A DNA stretch of 32,699 nt. Origin: QHXQ01 sp036389375 (GTDB lineage: Bacteria; Acidobacteriota; Blastocatellia; Pyrinomonadales; Pyrinomonadaceae). Under the pieces are notes generated by a model that was not told where the DNA came from, made no database searches, and worked only from the letters and a program-made list of their open reading frames with translations. The stretch is from NCBI GenBank assembly GCA_036389375.1, contig DASVQA010000104.1, positions 1 through 32,699 on the forward strand, in the 5' to 3' direction. A program made the translations under genes and the position numbers. Of the stretch, positions 8,514 to 16,121 are shown piece after piece (the first letter of the stretch is position 1; each line of letters opens with the position of its first letter).

Positions 8514-10910
8514 TTATTCATACCTGAGTGCCACCATCGGATCGACCTTCGTGGCCCGGCGCGCAGGCACGTAGCAGGCGATGAAGGCCACGCCCGCCAG
8601 CAGCAGCGCGACGGCGGCGAACGTCGGCGGATCGACCGGGCTGACGCCGTAGAGCAGGCTCGTCAGCAGGCGCGTCGCCGCGAACGCGCCCGCCAAGCCG
8701 ACCCCTAAGCCGGCGAGCGTCAACTTCATCCCCTGCCCGACGACGAGCCGCAGCACGTCTCTGCGTTGTGCGCCCAAAGCCATGCGCACGCCGATCTCGC
8801 GCGTGCGCTGCGTGACCGTGTAGGCCATCACGCCGTAGATGCCGACCGAGGCAAGCACGACGGCGAGCGCGGCGAACGCGCCGAGCAGCGCCGTGTAGAG
8901 TCGCGGCTCGGCCAGCGTGTTGCTGAGCGCCGCCGCCATCGGGTCGGCTTTCGAGAGCGGCTGGTTCTTATCAACCGACCAGAGGGCGCGTTGCGCGGCT
9001 TGGCGCACGCTCGCCGCATCGCCCGCCGCGCGCACCAGCAGCGCCGCCGAGAGCCAGGGCTGTTGCTGATACGGCACGAAGACTTGCGGCAGCACCGTGC
9101 CGAGTTCGCCCTGATTGATGTCGTGGACGACGCCGACGATCTCGCGCACGACGGGGCGGCCCAGATATTTGATCGAGATGCGCTGCCCGATTGGATTTGC
9201 GCCGCCGAAACTGCGCCGCGCAAACGTCTCGTTGATGATCGCAACGGGTGGCGCTTGCGCGTTATCCTGCTCGGTAAACTCGCGCCCGGCCGCCATGTGT
9301 GCGCGCAGCCCCCGGAAGAAGTCTGCGCTGATGCTGTCGTAACGCGCTTCCGTCTCCCGCGCGTCGGGGCGGCCGACGATGCCAGTTGAGAAGTTGAGAT
9401 AAGGCAGCGGCGTCCCGCTTGTGACCTCGACGGATTCGACGCCGGGTGCGCGGGCCACCTCGGCGCGCACCTGCTGGATGAAGCGCACGCGCGCCGCGTC
9501 GTCGGGAAAATGCGCGAACGGCATGGCGAGGCTCAGCGTGAACAGGTTGTGCGGGTCGAAGCCAAGCTCGACGCGGCGCAGCCGCGCGAAGCTGTTGAGC
9601 AATAGTCCGGCACTGACGAGCAGCATCAGCGCGAGCGCGATCTCTGCGACGACGAGTGCGCCGCGCGTGCGTCGCCCGCTTGCGCCGTCCGCGCCGCGAC
9701 TGCCGGCCTTCAACCATTCGTTAACCGCCGGGCGCGATGCCTGCCACGCCGGAATGAGACCGAAGACAACGCCGGTCGCCAACGCGACGAGCAGCGTAAA
9801 CAGCAGCACAGAAGCGTCGAGCCGCACCTGATCTTGGAGCGCAAGATAGGCGTACTCTTCCGGCAAGAGGCCCAAAAGTACGTCGCGCCCCCAGAGTGCC
9901 AGCAGTAGTCCGGCGGCTGCGCCCGCGAGCGCCAGCATGATGCTTTCAGTCAGCAGTTGCCGGATCAACTGCGCGCGGCTCGCGCCGAGCGCGAGCCTGA
10001 TGGCCATCTCCTTCTGGCGCGCGGCGGCGCGGGCGAGGTGCAGGTTCGCTACGTTCGCGCACGCGATGAGCAGCACGAAGCCGACCGCGCCCAACAGGAC
10101 AAAGAGCGCCGGGCGCACATCGCGCACCAGCCGCGCGCGGAAGGGCGCAAGCACAACGGTCGTCTCATGATTGGTCGCCGGGTACTGTGCGGCGAGGCGC
10201 GCGGCGACCGTTTGCATCTCGGCCTGCGCGCTCGTGGGCGTCTGCCCCTGCTTGAGTAAACCGACGACGCTGAAGTAACGATTCGCACGGTTCTTCATCT
10301 CGCCGGAGGCGCGCATGAGCGGCGTCCACACTTCGGCGTAAGCCGGGTATTTGAAATCAGGCGGCATCACGCCGATGACGACTGTGCCGGTGTTGCCGAG
10401 CGTGCGCCCGACGATGGCCGGGTCGCCGCCGAACCGGCGCTGCCACAACTTGTAGCTGAGCACGATGGTGTCGGGCGCTTTCAGGTCGCCGTCTTCGGCC
10501 GTGAAGGTGCGCCCTAAAAGCGGCGCGGCTTTGAACGTCTGAAAGTAGTTGGGCGAGACGCGCGCGCCGGGCAACGACTCAGGCACGTCAACGCCTGTGA
10601 GCGTGAAGCCATCGCCGGAGAAGGCGGCGAGTTGTTCAAAACTCTGGCTCTGACTTTGCCAGTCCCAGAAATCGGCCGGCGACGCGCCCGCAAACTCCTT
10701 CGGCGCATCCTGCCTGCGCCCGGCTTCGACGATCACAAGCCGCTCGTCCACGTAAGGCAGCGGGCGCAAGAGCACCGCATTGACGACCGAGAAGATGGCC
10801 GTGTTCGCGCCGATGCCTAACGCCAGTGCCACGACAGCCACCAACGCGAACCCCGGCTGCTTGCGCAACCCGCGCGCCGCATAGCGTATGTCCTGCCACA
10901 GAGTTGTCAT
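8514..10910 (-). CDS. P5: ADOP-family duplicated permease (798 aa)
   Basis: The open frame extends upstream to 10979 but that part is repeat E5 and the leader read in frame. The ATG at 10910 (MTTLWQDIRYAARGL) matches paralogue N-termini and has GAGG six bases upstream, so it is chosen. Helices are predicted at about 21-45, 267-290, 322-346, 368-390, 418-440, 672-697, 724-752 and 762-782. The first core is short, with VIGVMPPDFKYPAYAEVWTP. The first permease domain has ANLHLARAAARQKEMAIRLALGAS, with H where L is usual. The linker has PAVNEWLKAGSR. Core 2 is divergent (PYLNFSTGIVGRPDA) but keeps PPVAIINETFARR and REIVGVVHDI. The second coupling-type motif is REIGVRMALGAQRRDVLRLV. It shares its leader sequence with P7. 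Confidence 0.95.
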   Translation of the reverse strand: MTTLWQDIRYAARGLRKQPGFALVAVVALALGIGANTAIFSVVNAVLLRPLPYVDERLVIVEAGRRQDAPKEFAGASPADFWDWQSQSQSFEQLAAFSGDGFTLTGVDVPESLPGARVSPNYFQTFKAAPLLGRTFTAEDGDLKAPDTIVLSYKLWQRRFGGDPAIVGRTLGNTGTVVIGVMPPDFKYPAYAEVWTPLMRASGEMKNRANRYFSVVGLLKQGQTPTSAQAEMQTVAARLAAQYPATNHETTVVLAPFRARLVRDVRPALFVLLGAVGFVLLIACANVANLHLARAAARQKEMAIRLALGASRAQLIRQLLTESIMLALAGAAAGLLLALWGRDVLLGLLPEEYAYLALQDQVRLDASVLLFTLLVALATGVVFGLIPAWQASRPAVNEWLKAGSRGADGASGRRTRGALVVAEIALALMLLVSAGLLLNSFARLRRVELGFDPHNLFTLSLAMPFAHFPDDAARVRFIQQVRAEVARAPGVESVEVTSGTPLPYLNFSTGIVGRPDARETEARYDSISADFFRGLRAHMAAGREFTEQDNAQAPPVAIINETFARRSFGGANPIGQRISIKYLGRPVVREIVGVVHDINQGELGTVLPQVFVPYQQQPWLSAALLVRAAGDAASVRQAAQRALWSVDKNQPLSKADPMAAALSNTLAEPRLYTALLGAFAALAVVLASVGIYGVMAYTVTQRTREIGVRMALGAQRRDVLRLVVGQGMKLTLAGLGVGLAGAFAATRLLTSLLYGVSPVDPPTFAAVALLLAGVAFIACYVPARRATKVDPMVALRYE

Positions 10911-10928
10911 CTCAAACCTCGCAAAAGC

Positions 10929-11001
10929 AGTGCTGGGTGCTGAGTGCTGAGTAAAAGCAAGCTGTCTGTCACGCAGCACTTAGGACTCAGCACGCAGCAC
11001 T
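10929..11001. repeat. E5: AGTGCTG inverted-repeat element between P6 and P5
   Basis: A 17-bp stem with one mismatch pairs 10929..10945 with 10985..11001. The core aaaagcaagctgtctgtcac follows the left arm directly, and the right arm carries an extra acgcagcacttagg segment. It lies between the P6 stop and the P5 leader. Core orientation is the majority one. Confidence 0.85.
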
Positions 11002-13425
11002 TCATTCATAACGGAGTGCGATCATCGGATCGACCTTCGTGGCCCGGCGCGCCGGCACGTAGCAGGCGACGAAGGCGACGGCGACGAGCAGCAACGAGAG
11101 ACCGGCGAAGATGACGGGGTCAGTGGCGCTCACGCCGTAGAGCAGGCTGGCCATCGTGCGCGTGATGGCGAGCGCGCCCATGAGACCGACGGCGACGCCG
11201 ATAGCGGCCAGCGTCATGCCCTGCCCGATGATCAGGCGCAGCACGTCGGCGGCGCGTGCGCCGAGCGCGATGCGGATGCCGATCTCGTGCGTGCGCCGCG
11301 TCACCGAATAGGCCATCACGCCGTAGATGCCGAGCACCGCCAGCACGAGCGCGACGATGGCAAACAGACCCAGCAGCATCATGTTGAAGCGCCGCGCGGC
11401 GACCGACGCGGAGCGCAACTCTGCGAGCGTGCGCGTCTGCCAGATCAGTTGATCCTTGTCCAACTCGCGGACTGCGCCGCGCACCTGCGCGGTCATGCCC
11501 GCAGCATCGCCCGTCGTGCGGACAACCAGATTCAGGCGACGTTCTTCGACCTGCGTGTAGGGCAGGTAGTATTCCGGCTGCGGCTCGGTTTCGAGCGCGG
11601 CGCGGCGCACGTCGCCCACGATGCCGACGATCTCGCGCGGCTGCGCCTCGTCGCCAACCTTGATGCGCTGCCCGATGGCATTCTCGCCCGCGAAGTAGCG
11701 GCGCGCGAGCGCCTCGCTGACGAGCGTGACGGGCGGCGCTTGCGCGGTGTCCTGCTCGTTGAACAGCCGGCCCTTGCGAAGCGTGATCTTGAGCGTCTCG
11801 AAATAGCCGGGGCTGACGATGGTGTAGTTGCCCTGCGGCTCTGCGCCGGGCGGGGCAGGCTCGCGCCCCACGATCTGAAAAGTGATGCTCTGGTCGCCTT
11901 CGCCGAGCGGGAGCAGGTTGACGACGCCCGCTGCCTCGACGCCGGACACAGTCTTGGTGCGCTCGATGAGGCGACGGAAAAAGTCTGTCTGCTTGGCGAG
12001 CGTGTCGTAACGCTTGCGGCTGAGTGGAAGGTCGAGCGTGAGGACGTTCGTGGCGTCGAAGCCTGCGTCCGTCTGCAAGAGCCGCACGAAACTCTTGAGC
12101 AGCAGGCCAGCGCCGATCAAGAGCATCAGCGAGAGCGCGACTTCGGCGACGACGAGCAGGCTACGCACGCGGTTGCGCCGCAGACTTTCGGTTGCACCGC
12201 GACTGCCCTCTTTGAGCGCGTCGTTCAGATCGGGTTTCGACGCGTGCAGCGCGGGCGCGAGGCCGAAGATAACGCCCGTGAGTGCAGAGATGACAAGCGT
12301 GAAGATGAGCACGCGCCCGTCCAGCCCGACCTGCTGTATGCGCGGGATGTCTGCGGGGCTGGCGGCCACGAGCAGGTCAACGCCCCACATCGCCAGCAGC
12401 AGTCCCAACGCGCCGCCTGCGAGCGCCAGCAGCAGACTCTCGATGAGCAGTTGGCGCACGACGCGCCAGCGCGATGCGCCGAGGGCCGTGCGAATAGCAA
12501 TCTCTTTCTGCCGTGAAGCGGCGCGCGCCAGCAGCAGGTTGGCCACGTTCGCGCACGCGATGAGCAGCACGAAGCCGACCGCGCCGAGCAGGATAAAGAG
12601 TGCGGGGCGCACGTCGCGCACGAGGTCGCCGTGCATCGAGACGGGTGCGATGGTGATGTTCGGGTTCGAGGCCGGGTATTGCTGCTCAAGGCGGCGCGCG
12701 ATGGTCTCAAGTTCGGCGCTCGCCTGTTCGATGGTCACGCCGGGTTTGAGGCGGGCGATAACGGGCAGGGTGTGCGCGTCGCGTGCTTCACGCTCAGGCG
12801 AAGGGCTGTCGTTTAGGGGTTCCCAGTAGTCCTGTGGTCGGTCGCGAAACGGGTACTGGAAACCGGCCGGCATCACGCCGATGATCGTCAGGTTCGCGCT
12901 GCCGAACTTGAATTGCTGCCCGACGACCTGCGGGTTCGCACCGAAGCGGCGCTGCCACAAGCCATGACTGATGACGATGACGCGGGCCGCGGGTTGATCC
13001 TCTGCGCGCGTGAAGGTGCGCCCGAGTTCAGGTTTGACGCCGAGCACTGTGAAGTAGTCGGCGGCCACGTCCGCGCCGAGCAGGCGTTCCGGTTCTGAGC
13101 CGTCGTTCGTCGTCAGCACCGTGCCGGAGTTGTAATAACCGGCGACGGCTTCGAGCGTCTGCGCCTGCGCCTGCACGTCCCTGTAATCGGGAAACGAGAA
13201 GACGCCGCGCTCCGGATGCTCGCCGCGCGTGCCTTCCCCGAGGCGCACCAGCCGTTCGGGGTCGGCAAACGGGAGCGGGCGCAGCACGACGGTGTTGACG
13301 ACCGAGAAGATGGCGCTGTTTGCGCCGATGCCTAAGGCGAGCGCCAGCACTGCAATGAGCGTGAAACCGGGATGCTTCCACAGCATCCGCAAGCCGTAGC
13401 GCAGGTCTTGTAGCAGTGTACCCAT
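11002..13425 (-). CDS. P6: ADOP-family duplicated permease (807 aa)
   Basis: Full-length member. Helices are predicted at about 21-45, 274-297, 327-352, 372-396, 424-446, 682-707, 734-760 and 772-790. Helix 1 has GIGANSAIFSVVNTVVLRP. Core 1 contains AADYFTVLGVKPELGRTF, VIVISHGLWQRRFG and IIGVMPAGFQYP. The first permease domain has KEIAIRTALGASRWRVVRQLL, where IES replaces the usual TES. Core 2 has VSPGYFETLKITLRKGRLF and PPVTLVSEALARRYFAGENAIGQR, with SEAL for the usual NETF. The second coupling-type motif is HEIGIRIALGARAADVLRLI. The C-terminus is DPMIALRYE, as in P10 and P12. The ATG lies eight bases after GGAG in a long 192-base spacer. Substrate and partner are unknown. Confidence 0.95.
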   Translation of the reverse strand: MGTLLQDLRYGLRMLWKHPGFTLIAVLALALGIGANSAIFSVVNTVVLRPLPFADPERLVRLGEGTRGEHPERGVFSFPDYRDVQAQAQTLEAVAGYYNSGTVLTTNDGSEPERLLGADVAADYFTVLGVKPELGRTFTRAEDQPAARVIVISHGLWQRRFGANPQVVGQQFKFGSANLTIIGVMPAGFQYPFRDRPQDYWEPLNDSPSPEREARDAHTLPVIARLKPGVTIEQASAELETIARRLEQQYPASNPNITIAPVSMHGDLVRDVRPALFILLGAVGFVLLIACANVANLLLARAASRQKEIAIRTALGASRWRVVRQLLIESLLLALAGGALGLLLAMWGVDLLVAASPADIPRIQQVGLDGRVLIFTLVISALTGVIFGLAPALHASKPDLNDALKEGSRGATESLRRNRVRSLLVVAEVALSLMLLIGAGLLLKSFVRLLQTDAGFDATNVLTLDLPLSRKRYDTLAKQTDFFRRLIERTKTVSGVEAAGVVNLLPLGEGDQSITFQIVGREPAPPGAEPQGNYTIVSPGYFETLKITLRKGRLFNEQDTAQAPPVTLVSEALARRYFAGENAIGQRIKVGDEAQPREIVGIVGDVRRAALETEPQPEYYLPYTQVEERRLNLVVRTTGDAAGMTAQVRGAVRELDKDQLIWQTRTLAELRSASVAARRFNMMLLGLFAIVALVLAVLGIYGVMAYSVTRRTHEIGIRIALGARAADVLRLIIGQGMTLAAIGVAVGLMGALAITRTMASLLYGVSATDPVIFAGLSLLLVAVAFVACYVPARRATKVDPMIALRYE

Positions 13426-13436
13426 TGCGAATCTCC

Positions 13437-13530
13437 GGATTTGGGATTACGGATTTCCGATTGTGGAACTCGAGATGGCAAAAACCGCCCTTTTGGCTCT
13501 GCGCTGGTACGTAACCGCAATCCTCATTCC
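13437..13530. repeat. E6a: second, GGATTTC-type heptamer inverted repeat upstream of P6
   Basis: The left arm is four seven-base units, ggatttg ggattac ggatttc cgattgt (13437..13464). On the other strand the right side (about 13510..13530) reads ggaatga ggattgc ggttacg, units of the same type in inverse orientation. The intervening 45 bases contain ggcaaaaaccgcccttttggc, an imperfect A-run/T-run palindrome that recalls the AAAG..CTTT loop of the other elements. It sits in tandem with E6b and explains why this spacer is twice the normal length. Confidence 0.6.
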
Positions 13531-13538
13531 GCAAAAGC

Positions 13539-13618
13539 AGTGCTGCGTGCTGAGTCCTGAGTGCTGAGTCAAAGCAAGCTGTCTGTCACTCAGCACTCAG
13601 GACTCAGCACTTAGCACT
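13539..13618. repeat. E6b: long AGTGCTG hairpin element between P7 and P6
   Basis: Arms of 31 bases, 13539..13569 and 13588..13618, pair at 29 positions around the 18-base core caaagcaagctgtctgtc (majority orientation). The last arm base is also the first base of the P7 stop codon on the plus strand, so the element abuts the gene exactly. Its arms are nearly the same as those of E12, whose core is reversed. Confidence 0.9.
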
Positions 13619-16023
13619 TATTCGTTTCTGAGCGCGACCATCGGATCGACCTTCGTGGCCCGGCGCGCGGGGAGGTAGCAGGCAATGAGCGCGACGGCGG
13701 CGAGCAGCAGCGCACCGCCCGTGAAGGTCACAGGGTCGCTGGGGCTGATGCCGAACAGCAGACTGGCGAGCACGCGCGACAGGGCGAAGGCGCAGGCTAA
13801 ACCGACGGCGATGCCGATGAAGGTGAGCGTCATGCCCTGCCGGACGACCAGCCGCAGCACGTCGCGCTCCTGCGCGCCGAGCGCCATGCGGACGCCGATC
13901 TCCTGCGTGCGCTGTGCGACCGCATAGTTCATCAGCCCGTAGATGCCGACCGCCGCGAGCACGAGCGCCAGCACGGCAAACAGGGCGAGCAGGATCGCGT
14001 TGAACGTGCGCGGCGCGGCCTCGTGCCCGAAAAGCTCCGCCAGCGTTGCGACCTCCGTGAGCGGCAGGTCTTTATCAAGCGCGTGGACTTCGCGCTCGAT
14101 GGCCGCACTGATGCCTGTCGGATCGTTCGTCGCCATGCGGACGCTCAGCGTGAACAACCGCAGGCTGGCGCGGCCCAACGGCGTGTAGATGCGTATGCGC
14201 CCCGCCGCTTCGCGCCCGAAGTCCTTGACGTTGCCGACGACGCCGATGATCTCGTGCGGCGTCGCGCTGTCGTACTTGATGTGCTTGCCGACAGCGTCCC
14301 CAGCGGGCCAGAAGCGGCGCGCGAGATTTTCGTCCACGAGCACGACGGGTCGCCCTTCGCGCACCTCCTCCGGCGTGAAGGTGCGCCCGCGCAAGATGGG
14401 AATCCCCATCACGTCGAAGTAGCGTTCGCTGGCGATGCTCCAATCGACGTTGATCTCTTCGCCGGGTTTGACCGGCGCGTGCCCTTCGACCGCGATGTCG
14501 CTCTGCCAACTGGCAAGACCCGGCAGGCTGTTGCACACGGTCGCCGCCTGCACGCCCGGCACTTGCGCCACGCGATTCAATAGCTCCGTCTGAAAACTGC
14601 TGATCTGCTCTTTAGCCGGATAGCGCGGCTGCGGCAGCGAGAGCGACAGCGTCAACACGTTGTCCGGTTTGTAACCCGGATTGGCCTTGAGCAGGCGCGC
14701 GAGACTACGCGTGAGCAGCCCCGCGCCGACGAGCAGCACGAGCGCGAGCGCGATCTCCGTGACGACCAGCGCCGCACGCAGTCGTCGCCCCGCGCCACCC
14801 GCGACCGCGTGGCCGCTCTCCTTCAACGCTTCCGCGAGATTCGTCTTGGCCGATGTCCAAGCAGGCGCAAGGCCAAAGACGATGCCGGTCAGGAGCGAGA
14901 GCGCGGAACTGAACCACAGCACCAGCCGGTCGATCCCGATAGTGTCAACACGCGGGATGCCGGCCGGCTCGGCCGCGCGCAACACGTCAACGCCCCAGAG
15001 CGCCAGCAGCAGCCCCAACGCCCCGCCGATCATCGAGAGCAGCACGCTTTCAACCAGCAGTTGCCGCATCAAGCGCCAGCGCGACGCGCCGAGCGCCGCC
15101 CGGATGGCAAACTCGCGCCGCCGCGTCGTCGCACGCGCGAGCAATAGGTTGGCGACGTTGGCGCACGCGATGAGCAGGACAAAACCGACCGCGCCGAATA
15201 GTAGCCACAGAGACTTGCGCGCCTCGCCGACGATGCTCTCGTAGAGCGACGTGATCTGTATGTTGTGACCGGCGTTCGTCCACGCATACTCGCGCACGAG
15301 GTCGGCCTTGACCGCCGCCATGTCGGCGCGCGCCTGTTCGATGGTGACGCCCGGTTTCAGCCGGCCGATGACGTAACCGGCGACCCGCACGTCCCTCTGC
15401 CGCCAGATGCCTTCGCCCGCCCACTGGCCGACCAGCACCCAGATGGGCGGCGGCCCCTGATGCTGGAAGTCGCGCGGCATCACACCGACGATGGTGAAGG
15501 GCCGGTTGTCGAGCGTGATCGTTTTACTGATGATGTTCTGGTCGCCGCCGAAGCGCCGCTGCCAGAAACCGTAGCTTAAGATCGTGACGGGCGCTGCGCC
15601 GTATCTATCTTCGGCCGGCGTGAAGGCGCGGCCGATGAAGGGGCGGACGCGCATCACGTCGAAGTATTCCGCCGCTACCATGCGCGCGTTCAGATTCGTC
15701 GGCTCGCCTTCGCCGGTCATCGTCAACTGCCAGATGCGCGTGGTCGTCATGGCGGCAAAGGTGTGATTGCGCGCGCGCCAATCGAGAAAGTTTGGATAAG
15801 AGACCCAGCGATTCTGCACGTCGCTGCCCTCTTCCTGCATCCACACCAACTGCTCTGCGTCGCTGTAAGGCAAAGGGCGCAAGAGCACCGCGCTCACGAC
15901 CGAGAAGATGGCCGTGTTCGCGCCGATGCCTAACGCCAGCGTCAGCACCGCCACCAACGCAAACGCCGGACTCTTCCACAACACGCGCACGCCATAACGC
16001 AGGTCTTGCCACAGAGTTGTCAT
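13618..16023 (-). CDS. P7: ADOP-family duplicated permease (801 aa)
   Basis: Full-length member. Helices are predicted at about 21-45, 270-295, 325-348, 368-390, 418-440, 676-700, 730-757 and 768-785. Core 1 shows VAAEYFDVMRVRPFIGRAF, YGFWQRRFGGD and a distinct MPRDFQHQGPPPIWVLVGQW segment. The first permease domain has REFAIRAALGASRWRLMRQLL; the second has QEIGVRMALGAQERDVLRLV. The region after helix 4 (APAWTSAKTNLAEALKESG) departs from the usual PALQASKPDLNETLKEGG. Core 2 has RYFDVMGIPILRGRTF and RPVVLVDENLARRFWPAGDAVGK. It ends VALRNE instead of VALRYE. The start MTTLWQD, its GAGG site and about 20 bases of leader match those of P5, which suggests a shared duplicated leader. Confidence 0.95.
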   Translation of the reverse strand: MTTLWQDLRYGVRVLWKSPAFALVAVLTLALGIGANTAIFSVVSAVLLRPLPYSDAEQLVWMQEEGSDVQNRWVSYPNFLDWRARNHTFAAMTTTRIWQLTMTGEGEPTNLNARMVAAEYFDVMRVRPFIGRAFTPAEDRYGAAPVTILSYGFWQRRFGGDQNIISKTITLDNRPFTIVGVMPRDFQHQGPPPIWVLVGQWAGEGIWRQRDVRVAGYVIGRLKPGVTIEQARADMAAVKADLVREYAWTNAGHNIQITSLYESIVGEARKSLWLLFGAVGFVLLIACANVANLLLARATTRRREFAIRAALGASRWRLMRQLLVESVLLSMIGGALGLLLALWGVDVLRAAEPAGIPRVDTIGIDRLVLWFSSALSLLTGIVFGLAPAWTSAKTNLAEALKESGHAVAGGAGRRLRAALVVTEIALALVLLVGAGLLTRSLARLLKANPGYKPDNVLTLSLSLPQPRYPAKEQISSFQTELLNRVAQVPGVQAATVCNSLPGLASWQSDIAVEGHAPVKPGEEINVDWSIASERYFDVMGIPILRGRTFTPEEVREGRPVVLVDENLARRFWPAGDAVGKHIKYDSATPHEIIGVVGNVKDFGREAAGRIRIYTPLGRASLRLFTLSVRMATNDPTGISAAIEREVHALDKDLPLTEVATLAELFGHEAAPRTFNAILLALFAVLALVLAAVGIYGLMNYAVAQRTQEIGVRMALGAQERDVLRLVVRQGMTLTFIGIAVGLACAFALSRVLASLLFGISPSDPVTFTGGALLLAAVALIACYLPARRATKVDPMVALRNE

Positions 16024-16041
16024 CTCAAACCTCGCAAAAGC

Positions 16042-16121
16042 AGTGCTGAGTGCTGCGTACTGAGTGCTGAGTCCTAAGTCAAAGCAAGCTGTCTTTCACT
16101 CAGCACTCAGCACGCAGCACT
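16042..16121. repeat. E7: AGTGCTG inverted-repeat element between P8 and P7
   Basis: A 24-bp stem with one mismatch pairs 16049..16072 with 16098..16121. The 25-base loop is cctaagtcaaagcaagctgtctttc, majority orientation. It abuts the P8 stop codon. Confidence 0.88.

Noticed and set aside
10911..10979. N-terminal extensions of P5, P11, P12 and P13 containing a TQHSxLST-like peptide
   Set aside because: These are the repeat elements translated in a frame that happens to be open. Better starts with ribosome binding sites exist at the family-conserved N-terminus.
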